Assembly (NCBI GenBank): GCA_018292915.2
Contig: JACVVK020000088.1
Span: 1,249,001-1,313,000, forward strand
DNA length: 64,000 bases
Source of the DNA: Batillaria attramentaria
Lineage: Eukaryota; Mollusca; Gastropoda; Batillariidae
Direction of reading: 5' to 3'
In this document: positions 47,557 through 59,164 of the stretch, piece after piece
Position numbering within the stretch: position 1 is the first letter of the stretch
Layout of the letters: each line of letters begins with the position of its first letter
Position numbers and translations under genes: made by a program
The notes under the pieces: model-generated
Database searches by the model: none
What the model saw: only the letters and a program-made list of their open reading frames with translations
Told to the model about the DNA's origin: nothing

Positions 47557-48643
47557 ATGGATGTGAATGAGATGCAAAGGTGCATGAGGCGGTACAAGTT
47601 CCTTTCTCCTCGCCTTACTACGCAGGGTTTCTCGCATACGCCTCCAAGAACTCATTGCCATCTGTCGCAGCCAACAGTTCCTCCACCACAGTGTGACAAC
47701 ACCTTCCCAAAGAGTGTCTTTGCACGATGGTGGAAGTCGCTCCCCTCGCGTAAAGTTTCGTGTGAAGGGGATAGCTCGCTTCCCACTGCCACTGACAGAA
47801 TGGAGCGTGCACATAGCAGTGTTGAACAGCGAAATTCGAACATTGTCAGTGAGGTTGAAATACAAAACTATTTGGCCCAGGAGTCGGGAGAAGACAGACT
47901 GAGAAAAATGTTTTCAAAGAAGTAAGTCATAACAATGACATTACATTACCAAGATGTTCCACTCACGACGTTTTTGCGGGACCGCTGACGGAGTGACGTC
48001 CCTTTGCTTGATCAGGGATAACGCCACTCGTCACAATGGCCACAAGCAAGAAATTGCACAGGGGTGGTGACGCCTGCAGCGCGACTGTTCGAATGTGCGA
48101 TAGATCTACAAGAGCGATTGTCAAGGAATGTCATTTTTTCGTTTCCCAAGAGATGAAGAAAGGTAAGTTTCTGTCCATTATTTCAGCATTTTTTAGGGTA
48201 GAAATTGAAGACTGAAGTAGCCTGGTTTCTTTCCTCTAGATCTAAAGTGATCGGCAGGGAAAAGAAACAGCTGCCTTCTTCATTAAATTATCCAAATGAT
48301 GTACTTACATTTGTGGATTGAAATGGGGTTGGACTTTAAAGGGTGATTTCTTTTTTCCATCTTTATTTTTTTTGTGTGTGAGTGCTATCCGACGATAATT
48401 ATACAGTATACAGCAAACACTTCTAAAGTGAATCACTTTTCGAACCGTCACTAGATCCAGTTTGATTTCGTCGTGCGGAATAGTGTGTGAATCACCAGGA
48501 AACACGTCAGGTGCTATTCGGCACTCCATCCTGTGATGGTTGATCATCATAGTCCAACAGACAGACAGATATTATATAGTATGGACTGATAGATCGTCAA
48601 TCAGGACGCGCTCTCTCTCTCTCTCTCGTTCTCTCTCTCTCAG

Positions 48644-48690
<47 letters not shown>

Positions 48691-51600
48691 CGCGCACTCG
48701 TGCGTACGGGCACGTGTCTGCACGTGCACGCACACGAGAGAGATACTTAAGAAAAGAAATCCCAGAGGACATTTTTTTAACAGGGCATTTTCTCCCGTGT
48801 GTCTTCAGAATCTCATCCAACTGCAGATGAAAATCATCTTCCCACTGTTGAAGCTGTCTCAGCACCAAAGCCTGAACCATCTACTTCAGCAAAAGAGGCT
48901 GATCTCAGCTAAGAGCAAGTTAAGGGCCTCACGGAACAGGGTGTATCGTTTGAAGAAGAAAAATGAAAAACTCTCTGCAGTCAAAAAAACTCAACAGGCA
49001 GGACAGGAAAGCAGCAGTGCTCAAAGAACTGGCTAACTTTCTAACGCGGCCAAGAAAGACTGTTCAGTTTTGCATACTTGCACAATTGCATACTGTTGAT
49101 AAGAAGAAGAAGGGGGACAGGTGGACTGAAAAAGACAAGACTGTTGCCCTGTCGTTGTTCCACAGTAGTCCAAAGGCCTATCGGAGACTAAAGAAAATTT
49201 TTCTCTTGCCCTCTGTGAGTACACTGCGGCGTTCTTTGCAGAACATTGAACTGTACCCAGGTTTCAACAGTAACATACTTTCAGCCCTGTCCATCGAAGT
49301 GAAGTAACTGCCACCTGGCAATGAACTTTGCGCTCTGATATTTGGCCATAAAAGCAGATGAGGTTTTCTGCTGTTTTGAAATGGTTCTGTCGGAGATTTC
49401 ATGACATCATTAAAGTAGATTGTATCCACTCTTGTTTCAGTTTTACTGTTTTATGTATCCCTCACCTTCTTTGTCTTTCTGTCACTCTCCCCATGTCAGT
49501 GTACGTACTGCACGTAATGTTTGTGAGTCCCTGTGTGTGAATTTGGGCACATGTTCAAGTATACTCATGTAGACAGGGAATATCAAAACAAAAACAAAGA
49601 ATACCCGCATTATTTGTCAGATGTGGGACACACTTGGTGAAATAATTTTTATAACCTGTCAAACAGGGTAAGACGGAAACAACCTTGATACAAATTCACC
49701 GCCACATCACAACAGCACAAAACGATGTTGATCAGTCACAGATCAGTAACATCCAAGAGACAAAAGACAATGATAAAGAAAGCACATGAACTAAAACCTG
49801 AAAATGCACCCCACCCCACCCCCAGAACCCTAGTGAACAAATTTACACCGATTATATCGGCTGCAATTGCGCCACAGCGAGCGACAACACATGTACGGCG
49901 CTATTGCAAAGACAAATTATTACCCGCGGTATCCCTGACATACCAAAGGGACGCAACCCACTTGGCGAACGTCACTCCTTATATAGTGAGTGGCGCATCT
50001 TGGTAATGTAATGTCTTTGGTCATAATTAGCTTCTGCCTGTGTTTGTTGAGAGAAGGATAAACTTCAGACAGCATGGCAATGTTACAGAAGCACATTTAT
50101 ATACTTTTGTCTTTAAGGACCATCTCCGAACATATCAAGACTCACAGATTATTCTTAGCTGTTTTCGTAGTGTCGAATGGCACTGACACAGTTATGCAGT
50201 TATTGACTCTCACGGAATGGCATTATTATTATAACTATTATTTATTATTATTTATATTATTAGTATGTCAATCTATCTATGTATCTGATACACAGTTACC
50301 TGGGTCAGTGGAGTCCAGAGCTGCAGTTCATTTACCATGTGACCCTCCAGACATCAGGGATGACATTCCTGTGTATGTTTGTCCTGGCAGGACGACAAGC
50401 CAAAAATGAATTTATCGAGCGCAACAGGGTCACTGTTTTCAAGACACGCTTCCAAGCTGCTGTAAGTATTGGCTTGGAGTAGTCAAAGGAATTGACTTGT
50501 CTTTTACGTCTACCATGTTTACGACCAGATTTGATGACATTTTGTAAAAAAATGAAATAAAAAATATAAATTCGAGTCATTAAAGCTGGCTGTTGTGAAT
50601 TTCAGTATACCGTTTTTGGAGAAACTACATATATATACTAGAGGCTTCAAACTTGGCATAATGACAGACATTGATGAGATTTCATTTGAATGACCTTGAC
50701 CCAAGGTCAAGGCCATACAAACAGTTCCGGAGAAGACTGTAATATTGCCAGGAACCGAGAAACACCAGAGACACCTTACTTGGCTTGATGATAGATATTG
50801 ATAAGATTTTTTTACAAACATACTCTTTTGAATGACCTTGACCCATGTCACAAGGGAGCCATGGAGGCTGCTGCCTCTATAGTTTGTAACACACTCAGAC
50901 TGTATATATAGCGCCTGCTGTATGTTGTCTGTGTAGCGGCGTTTACAAGACACTGTGTTCCTGTTTGGCATGAAGGAGGGTTTCAAATGGGCAGTCCGAG
51001 TCAGTCTCTTCACCATGTCATTTCTGTGAGTGGAGCTCTTATCAGTAGACATGGCATAAGTAAAATGACCCTGTGTATATTGTATAATTTGATATCAGAA
51101 TAAGTCAATTTTCACTGTGACAAAATCATGCCTAAACCAAATGAAATTTTTTTTTAAATGCTCATGAGCTGATACAGAAATTGTCAGGAATTGTGTTTGT
51201 AGAAATTTTCTTTTTTTTCTTTCTTTCTTTCTGCCATTACCAGTACATGTACTCATCAAATTTCTTTATTCAACTGAATTCATGTAGAAGCAAGACATCA
51301 TGTCAGACTAAATAAAATAAATGAACTGATTGGTACTGAAAGTGAAACAGAAATTGTCTGCCTATATTTAGTTACATTTTAGAATGAGAGTTACAGGTTA
51401 AAATGTGTATTTTTCATGTGCAGCCTGATCTCACAGTCCATAGCTGTGTATCGAAATAAAAGCTCTGTCTGGGAGTACAGTTTTGCATCTGGTAGGTCTA
51501 CAGTATTTTTCTATTGTAGTAAGAGTGTACCATGCAGGCTAAACGTTTGTTTTCTGTCTCTGTTGCTTTTTTTTTTTTCTTTTTCTTTTTTTTAATTTCT

Positions 51601-52304
51601 TGACTTGTAAGAAAAAAGTATCTGACCATATTTTGTTAGTGTTTCCGATTACACAAAAATACCCACAGAAATCCGAAAACGACACAGAACATTTAAGTCA
51701 CTGCATCACAGGGTCACACATTCAAACGATCTTTGCTCAGAGCAGATGACAGAATAGCTGTAGCCAGAGTTGCGTTCGGTGGCTAATGCTGATGACTCGG
51801 ACGTTATCATTGAGAATGGGTGGGCACCACAGACTAGTGATGATTCGACATGCAGTTCAATGACTGGCCAGAAGAAGAAACCGTTAAGTCAGACTGTGAT
51901 GGAAGACGCGAACCCACCGCCAGACAGCAACAGATAGACATGGTACATAGTTGAAGTTGCACAAATTAACAGCGTTATGCCAATTATGTGGTTTTTTTTC
52001 TGCTGGGTAAGGGACTTGCAGAAATTGCAAAAGGAAATAGGGTTGATGGGACCCTTTTGTCTGAAAGCTATGGGAAGCAGTTTTGTTGATATAAATTATG
52101 TGCTAATGATACTACATGATGACCTTAAACTACCTTTTGTCTTTCAAGTAAAGTTTGTGTCTCTTGACAGCTGTGACCATTGGGGCTATGAAGGCAAGTC
52201 TGGGTCTACGTGGGTTTTTGGTAGGCACAGGATTTGGAGCTTTGATGGGGTGAGTATCACTAAATTTTTGTCATGGTTAATTTTTAATGTCAGGTCTGTG
52301 TCAC

Positions 52305-52351
<47 letters not shown>

Positions 52352-52616
52352 GTAATGCATCAAGGATATCTCCATTCATTGCATTAAACAAAAGGTGCAA
52401 GCCAGGGGATGCAATGTTTCTTGATGTATAATATAATGTGGTTGTAGCGTAAGAGTGTAACAAGGTACTGCTTGTAGTGATGTAATAACAAGTTACTGTA
52501 ACACTGAAAATGCTTGACTTGAAATACATGTTATGTTTATGTAATTGCAGTTATACTGCTTTTTTTGGCTCCCTTGTGTAACAATGGGAGTCTATGTATT
52601 AACCCTCTGTCGTCTG

Positions 52617-52685
<69 letters not shown>

Positions 52686-55032
52686 AGAAAACTTTAACAT
52701 TGTCATTTTCTCAGAATCTACAAACAGCAGAGGCACCAAACTTGGCATGCTGATAGACAACCACAAGACCTTTCAAAACATATCATTTTGAATGGCCTTG
52801 ATTCAAGGTCAAGGTCACTAAAGCTCTCTGTTTCAAAATTTTACATTGGCATTTTCTCGTAATCTACAAACACAAGAGGTTTTAAACTTTGCATGATGAT
52901 AGACATTGATAAGAACTTTACAGATATACATGTAGTCGTTGACCTTGTGTCAAGGTCAAGGCCGTACAAGCTATTTTTGTGAAACCTTAACATTGGCATT
53001 TTCTCAGAAACAACAAAAAGCAGAGGCGCCAAACCTGGCGTGCTGATAGACAGTGATAAGACCTATGCACACATACCACCTTAAATGACCTTGACTCAAT
53101 GTCAAGATCACTAAAACAGTCTGTTGGGAAAATTTACATTTGCATTGTCTCAGAATCCAGAAGAATCAGAAGCATCAAACTATATGTGCAATGATTGACA
53201 TTAGCAGCACCTTTACAGACATACCTGTGTTCAGTGACTTTTAGTCAAGGTCAAGGTCATGCAAGCGGGGGTTTTTTGGGGGGAAACTTTAACCTTGGCA
53301 TTTTCTCCAAAACAACAAACAGTAGAGGCACCAAATGAGGTATGATGATAGACAGCAATGAGACCTACCTTTCTGAATGACCTTGACTGAAGGTCAAGGT
53401 CATTAAAGCTGTCTGTTGGGAATTTTAACATTACTGTTTTCGGAGAAACTACAAATACTACAGGCATCAAACTTGGCATAATGATAGACATTGATGAGGT
53501 CTCATTTGAATGACCTTGACCAAAGGTCAAGGCCATGCAAGCTGTTTCGGGGAAAATTGTAATATTGCCATGAACTCAGAGCGCCAGAGACACTTTACTT
53601 GGCATGATAATGGATAGTGATAAGAACTTTACAAACATACTCTTGTGAATGACATTGACCTGTGTTACAAGGGAGCCATGGAGGCTTTTGCCTCTCTAGT
53701 TGGCTCCCTTGTTTTTCTTTTTTATACACCCACAGCACCAGGATTAGTGTTTTCAGTGCATCTACTTGTGCTTCGTTTTCCATACATGAGCAGTCAGTGT
53801 GCTTTTTGTGATTTTGTGTTCAGATCACTGGCTGGCCTACTGGCGATGGGGGCGATGAAACTGGCCAATGAGACCCAAGAGCAGCGTCACTACTGGCAGA
53901 TCCAAAAGGAACTGGAGACAGAGAAGTATGATTGTCGCTGAATTCACTTGCCTTTGTGATCAGACTGTTATCTTGTTTACGGTGCTGATACCTTCCTGTC
54001 ACTTTGTCTGAGTTCTAACAGCAGTCATTTCAAACGTTTGCTCGCAGTTTATGTTAGCTCACTTTTTTGTGTTTTTTTGTATTAGAACTAAAAATCATTA
54101 TCCTGTTTGCCTACATGTGTCATTATCTTCTCTTTCATTTTTCATCCGTCCGTTTGTCATTTATGGATCTGCAGCAGTCTGACTAGAGAAATCGCTGCGT
54201 TTACTTGGAATTACCAGGAAAGCTGATTGTCTTCCACCCCTCCCCACCCCTGAACATTAACATGAAGGTTCTTCTGAGAATGATTCAGGCTGGGGAATTT
54301 TCAGTCATTTGGCAATTTTCAGCGAAATTTCCTATTCTTTCAGCAAAAAAAAATCTAAGTTTCAGCCAAAGAAAAGGAAGGAGGAAAAAGGCAGTACACA
54401 CTTTCATGATACATGTAATGCCATATGGAACAGTCTAACTTCATTTTTGAAGACTAGCTTGTTAGTAGCAAGGCAGTAGTTTATGTTTGGGTGCCAGTAG
54501 AGGCTACTAAATGCCTTTAAAAATGCTAAAATGTGTTCTCTTATGTGGGGCATTGCTCCTGTGTTCCTTCAGCAGGGTGCTGCCTCTGCACCCCAGCCTA
54601 GGTTTCAGTCTTTTTTTCCCTCAGGAATTTCCCAGCCTGATGATTACAAACCAGTGTACCTCACTTGATGATTTTAATCCCTCTCAAAACTTAGAAATTC
54701 CACAGAAAACGATGCTTCCCTACTGTGGCAAATACTGCCTGCTAGCCCCCTGTCCACAAGGTGAACACTTTCTGCTCTCCTGCGCTAGAGAGCGCACCTG
54801 ATTGATCACACAGCATCCAAATTTATTATCCATGTATTTTGAAACGCATGAAACTGATTAGACTCCACACTGACAATGGTCCATGCCAGCCTTGAGTACC
54901 CTGTACTTTGCCTTGGATTAACTTCCATACACTGGCATGAAATCATGTTTGTTTCTTTGTTTTTGTTACAGAATAACCAGGGGAGAAATGCCAGCAGAAA
55001 TAATTTCAGAGACAGCCAGGAGTGCTCTCTGA
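47557..55032 (+). CDS. TIMMDC1: Complex I assembly factor TIMMDC1
   Basis: TIMMDC1 is an inner mitochondrial membrane protein of the Tim17/22/23 superfamily that helps assemble the membrane arm of respiratory complex I. Coding exons are 47557-47921, 50296-50461, 50937-51025, 51424-51491, 52171-52249, 53824-53925 and 54972-55032. All are GT-AG with matching phases, giving 930 nt (309 aa; human 285). Family features include DRLRKMFSK, then a membrane segment (about 133-155), then AKNEFIERNRVTVFKTRFQAA and RRLQDTVFLFGMKEGFKWA. A second membrane segment (about 196-217) leads into SIAVYRNKSS. The Tim17-like Gly-rich hairpin SLGLRGFLVGTGFGALMG and SLAGLLAMGAMKLA follows. The tail (ITRGEMPAEIISETARSAL) is shorter than the human one. 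The first 100 residues are poorly conserved, so the start rests on the first in-frame ATG. Large introns 1, 2 and 5 host mobile-element relics. Confidence 0.93.
48036..49350 (+). pseudogene. Decayed P-element/THAP9-like transposase in TIMMDC1 intron 1
   Basis: A THAP-type zinc-finger piece reads YKSDCQGMSF then FRFPRDEER (to 48162) and ends at a GTAAG donor. It is preceded by an in-frame TAG and a frame change near the first cysteine. After a gap, 48811-49350 encodes a Ser/Pro-rich linker ending in a stop, then a coiled-coil (SRNRVYRLKKKNEKLSAVKK). A one-base shift in an A run follows, then KGDRWTEKDKTVALSLFHSS and YRRLKKIFLLPSVSTLRRSL. This is the pattern at the start of the P-element transposase core. 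A stop at 49305-49307 breaks the frame, yet similarity continues as LPPGNELCALIF. The catalytic Asp expected next is Gly (IFGH), and the rest of the RNase H core is absent. It is plainly inactive. Domain identity is from remembered family patterns. Confidence 0.8.
48611..48690. repeat. (CT)n-(GT)n compound microsatellite
   Basis: CT arrays are followed by a GT array of about 46 bp, inside the transposase relic between its THAP piece and its coiled-coil piece. Confidence 0.95.
50576..50882 (+). mobile_element. Tandem-repeat element, truncated copy (TIMMDC1 intron 2)
   Basis: Two repeat units match, in order, the last two units of the element at 52567-53700 (TTTTTGGAGAAACTAC, AAACTTGGCATAATGA, GACATTGATGAG, ATGACCTTGAC). 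The same 3' end follows: CACAAGGGAGCCATGGAGGC and the hairpin GAGGCTGCTGCCTC (50864-50877), then TATAG. The 5' part is missing. TGACCTTGA motifs lie at 50691-50699 and 50833-50841. Confidence 0.8.
52310..52348. repeat. (GT)n microsatellite
   Basis: A GT array soon after the exon 5 donor of TIMMDC1. Confidence 0.95.
52567..53700 (+). mobile_element. Helentron/HINE-like element with central tandem repeats
   Basis: The element starts GGCTCCCTTGTGTAAC (52567-52582) and has the inverted match GTTACAAGGGAGCC near its 3' end (53664-53677). It then shows a hairpin GAGGCTTTTGCCTC (53681-53694) and CTAG before TT. Inside are a (GT)n array (52621-52683) and about seven tandem units of 133-155 bp. Each unit runs TTAACATTGGCATTTTCTCA, CAAACTTGGCATGATGATAG, then a TGACCTTGA...AAGGTCAAGGTCA palindrome. 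Short terminal inverted repeats, central satellite, 3' hairpin and T/T insertion fit non-autonomous Helitron-type elements (Helentron/HINE, 'pearl'-like in bivalves). No RepHel-coding sequence is present. A fresh GGCTCCCTTG begins at 53702, just after the end. Confidence 0.65.
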
Positions 55033-55146
55033 TCCAGTGTGAAGCGCTATAATGTTACAGTGTGGATGGAACAGTTGTACATAGTAGACTTATGTCCAGG
55101 TGTCTTATGCATAAGCATGTCAGTTTTTAACATATAGCAAATTCTA

Positions 55147-55152
55147 AATAAA
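55147..55152 (+). terminator. TIMMDC1 poly(A) signal
   Basis: AATAAA about 115 bp after the stop codon, followed within 30 bp by a TG-rich stretch, a usual downstream element. Confidence 0.7.
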
Positions 55153-55172
55153 TTTGTGTAAGCTCATGTGTT

Positions 55173-55242
55173 GTGCTCTCTCTCTCACTCTCTCTCTCAC
55201 TCTCTCTCTCTCTCTCTGTTGGTGGGGGGGGGGGGGGGGGGG
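55173..55242. repeat. (CT)n array followed by poly(G)
   Basis: CT repeats with CA interruptions, then about 18 G, directly upstream of SINE copy 3. Confidence 0.95.
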
Positions 55243-55382
55243 CTAGCAGAATGGTAGAGCATTGGACTTTCAGTGGTCGGGTGGTGAGTTTGAATCCCAG
55301 CAGGGGCCAAATATTTGTGCTGGCCTTTTTCTGGTTGCCCCGTCTTTGATATCACTCATTCGTGATGGAATAGGACGTTATA

Positions 55383-55430
<48 letters not shown>
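55241..55430 (+). mobile_element. tRNA-derived SINE, copy 3, with (AC)n tail
   Basis: A box TAGCAGAATGG (55244-55254) and B box AGTTTGAATCC (55287-55297) are followed by the family body GGTTGCCCCGTCTTTGATATC and GGAATAGGACGTTA. It then passes into an AC array (about 55383-55431), which may have grown from the CACCC-type tail of the other copies. Confidence 0.85.
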
Positions 55431-55434
<4 letters not shown>

Positions 55435-57007
55435 CTCTGGTGGAGGGGGGTGGGGGGGACTGAGAATGGGAGGTGATCAAGAATGATTTCAGTGCTAGGA
55501 GATCCGTCGAGAAGTATGAGGTTACTTCCCCTACTCCTTGCTCGGTGAACGTGCCCACAAAATGCGCACGGGCAGTACCGCTCTATATACTCTGGGGCAC
55601 TTCCCGCCCAGACTAGTGATTTGTTTCAATAATATAGTGGAGTGTTTCCAGCTTGGGGGTAAATCTGGCGTGTGAGGTTGAAGTATGCTTAGTTCACACT
55701 AGAGGCAACACAACGCAGAAAGTGCCCCGGATAGGACTGTATAGCGGATTATAGGGCTGGGGGGTACGTCCCACGTGTTACACCAGTTTATAACCAACAC
55801 CCATGGTCACAACATTCACTTTTTTTTTTGGGGGGGGGTGGTAAAAATTGTCAATACTTGATGTATGGTGGGAAGCCCAAACAAAACATCCACCCTAATG
55901 AACAATTATTGCATTTCAAGATTTACTGTTGTCATTTTGTTTAACTACTAGATGGAGGAAAGTGTAAGAAACACACAGCAGATTTGGTCTTGAAGAAATA
56001 TTTGGTTGCTCATGTGGGAACTGCAGTGGCCTGAGCTACAGCAGGCGGACCGGCTGATTTACACTTTATATGTCTGCCATTTAGGCCGACCAGTGTTCAA
56101 GTGTGTTTAACATTATCTCATTCGTCAAAGAAAACTTCACTACGTTTGAGGAAACGCTGTTAAATTTACTGCCACAAACACCACTAATGCTACACGCGCG
56201 CACGCACACTCACTCACTTCCTTTTTCAATATTAGCTACATAAATTTATGCATGGAATTTAATCTTCCACGCCACTTTTCACCGCCTTGCGTGCCGTTGG
56301 CCGAAAACACAAGACAGCTTTGTGAGTTTTATGAAACCAACCTATGATTCAGCCAACGACCTATGGTATGTGTCAATATCATTGCAGAAGAGTGCTGCAT
56401 AAGTCTCCCCACTCATAAATTTCCCTGCCGTGATAACCTCACAGTTTTCACCCGCCAACAGTTCATAAAACTGAGAGCGCACGTCGAAAGACATCACCGC
56501 TGGTGGTTGGTGACAAATACAGTGAAGAATAAAGTCTGTATCCAAGCGATGACAGTGTGGTTGTAGAAAACCCGAAATCGTGGCGCCAATACAAGCTGTC
56601 AGCCTGTCACCCCAACCGACACCTACCTTTCACGTGAGTTACAAAGAAGACGCACGGGGACGTGGCGAGAGAAAGACACCTTCAGTCTATTTGCGCGATA
56701 GTGTATGTCAAATCGATATGTCACGGCTGTCTTTGCTTAAGGATTTCCCCGGCCCCAACAACAAGCACGAACAGCTAATCCAGAGGATTTCCCATCTTGA
56801 CAATTTCAGCCACACTAGCGGGGGACCCTGTGCCCTGCACTTGATCCGAAAATTCAATATCTCACCGCAGCTGTGAAATGTCGCTGTGTATGATTTGAAT
56901 GTTGAAAAGATGTGGGAAATATTCATAACTCAGCCCTTGACGTTAATATGAAAGTTTCACACAGAGCGAGACACGGAAATGAAAGACATTTATAATTGAT
57001 TGCAGAA

Positions 57008-57017
57008 CTCTCTCTCT

Positions 57018-57057
<40 letters not shown>

Positions 57058-57069
57058 GGCTCTCTCTCT
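57008..57069. repeat. (CT)n microsatellite
   Basis: CT arrays with two short interruptions. Confidence 0.95.
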
Positions 57070-57549
57070 TTCGCACACATCTTTATGAAGTACTACTGTG
57101 ACATTTCAAGAACACTATGATTTTCTCGACTGGAAGCCTGAGCATAGTCTGACTGTGAAATCTCACCAGTCCGGCATAAGTGTGCTTCCCGTCAGTACAC
57201 ACCATGCATTTGAAATTTGAAGTATCCAACACAATTCACAAATAATTATTATGACTGAGGTAGGCACTCGTGGAGGATAGGAAACATCGATTAACAGTTG
57301 AAACCGTCGCCTAACTGGAGTACAAAAGTGACTACAAAATGTACATGCGAACTCAGTAAGGACTAATTAATGTACTGTAGGGGCCAAATGTCAAATGAGC
57401 GAGGAATTGATTAAATAACGGCAGTTCCGTGAAAAGGTTACTAGTCAGTATTCTCGGCCACTTCGAGTCCTTTTTTCTTTTATTTTCCTTTTTTTCTTTT
57501 TTTTTCTTTTAATTACTTTATTCTCCTTTCGGGAAATTCGGGCTGTTCC

Positions 57550-57770
57550 CTCCCCCCCCCCCCCCCCCCCCCGGGGAATCGCGTCGCCGCGGTGCAAGTC
57601 CACCAAACCTACCTTTTTTTTTTCTTTTTTTTTACAATTTTGCTGGGGACGAAAGCCGGAGGACCCGGAGGAGAAACCCCCTATGAGCAGCCCGGTATCC
57701 ATTCCAGGAGAAAGCGGTATTACAACTCGACCCGAGCTCGAACCCACTCTTCACCATGACGGAGGTGTCG
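57550..57770 (-). mobile_element. Second SINE type, diverged, with A-rich tail
   Basis: On the minus strand a B-box-like GGGTTCGAGCTCGGG is followed by CCTGGAATGGATACCGG. A TTTCTCCTCCGGGTCCTCCG...CGTCCCC block and an A-rich tail (near 57610-57640) complete it. The CTCCGGGT.CTCCGG.TT.C.TCCC wording is widespread in marine invertebrate SINEs. Both ends are blurred, and a poly(C) run (57550-57572) lies beyond the tail. Confidence 0.5.
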
Positions 57771-57964
57771 TAAGTCATTCGCGCCACCTACGTATTACTT
57801 TCCACGATGGTACATGTATAAACGATAGTGAGACTGGTATGTATCAATAATTTCGTTCGGGACGGTAAAATGAGCAGCTTTCTACTGATGACGACCTATT
57901 TACTCCAGAAGTTTCTTGGAATCTTCACGGCAAGCTTTCGCGTGACTGCAGTTTCCCTCATCAG

Positions 57965-58045
57965 CGGATTTGGCTGAGTGGTTAACTGAGCCGGGCGTCC
58001 GCATGTGGAATCTGAGGCTCCGCGTTCAAATTCCCTGGCGCACAG
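57965..58045 (+). mobile_element. tRNA-like sequence (tRNA pseudogene or SINE head)
   Basis: A box TGGCTGAGTGG (57971-57981) and B box CGTTCAAATTCC (58023-58034) are 51 bp apart, like a long-variable-arm (Leu/Ser-type) tRNA. The 5' and 3' flanks do not pair as an acceptor stem, so I do not call a functional tRNA gene. Confidence 0.5.
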
Positions 58046-58238
58046 GAACTTGTCAGTTGTATTAATCCCTAACCAAATCAACTTAAAATTCACGTGCAGA
58101 CTCGTTTACGATTCCGACCCGGCTGTCTCGCCTTCGTGGACACGCGCACACATGCATAAATACCACTGACTGACATGTGCACTGTAAACACTGGGATCCC
58201 ATTCAGTCCGGGCTGGAGAATAGAAAACTTACACACCA

Positions 58239-58332
58239 TGCATGTGGGGGGGGGGGGTAGGGGGGCTACATAAATGGCGCCGACCAAATTCCTCTACGTG
58301 TGTGTGTGTGTGTGCGGGGGGGGGGGGGGGGG
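58239..58332. repeat. Poly(G) runs and (GT)n
   Basis: Two G runs flank a short GT array. Confidence 0.85.
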
Positions 58333-59119
58333 TCGGAGTAGCCCGAATTTACCATGGTGATTGGACAAAGAGATTAACATGTATACCGATGTATACCGAT
58401 AGCAATTTCAACATGGCTGGCACGGGAAGTTGATTTTTTTTTTTTTAACTTAAAAAAAAACACCCAAACCCTCGCTTCAGCTCTTTAATTTATTTCAAGA
58501 CAGAGCGATAGCAGGCGCCGTTATCGGCAATATCCTGATAACTTCTTCAAAGTAGTCCTTCAAAGAGAACTTTATGATCAGGAGGCGAAGTATTCGAACT
58601 TTCGGCGGTGCGCGGATTTGAACCTTTGATCAGATAATACCTTGCTCGGCCGCTGGAAGGAGTCCTTCAAAGGGATGTTTATGAGACAAAATATTCAAAC
58701 ATATTGGGCTTGAGATTTGTCCTCGCTAATCCCGTCCGCTTTGAGGGGCGACCGCAAGTGGTAGCGGGGGACACGGCCAGACAGCAGCTTCATGCTCTAT
58801 CAGTACCCGGGGTGGCGGGCCGCGGGTACCCTGGCAGATAGCGGGTGTGAATAAGGCAATATATCGCCGTTCGCGCGGCACGCCAACCCTGCGGCTGTCA
58901 CAGGCACCCCTGCTTGCCTTGCTTGCAGCTTGCAGGCCGCGTCTACCCGTTTATCAGTTTCCTGATAAAGGACCTCTTTTTGGGGTGGGCCTGGCCCTGG
59001 TAGAGCATGGTCGATGGTTGTGGTAGACGAAGTCGTCCACATGGAGAGGAGACACCTGTAGGCTGTATAGTTTAATAAGCGACTCAGGTTAAACAGCGTC
59101 GCAATTTGTAACTCTTGGT

Positions 59120-59164
59120 CTGTGTGTGTGTGTGTGTGTGTGTGTGCCACGGTGTGTGTGTGTG
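59120..59164. repeat. (GT)n microsatellite
   Basis: Two GT arrays separated by CCACG. Confidence 0.9.

Noticed and set aside
48650..49036. Separate small genes at 48650-49036 and 48963-49307
   Set aside because: They are two frames of one decayed transposase, split by a one-base shift in an A run.
58600..58660. tRNA-like GGTTCAAATCC word on the minus strand
   Set aside because: Only a B-box-like word; no convincing A box at proper spacing and no stem pairing.
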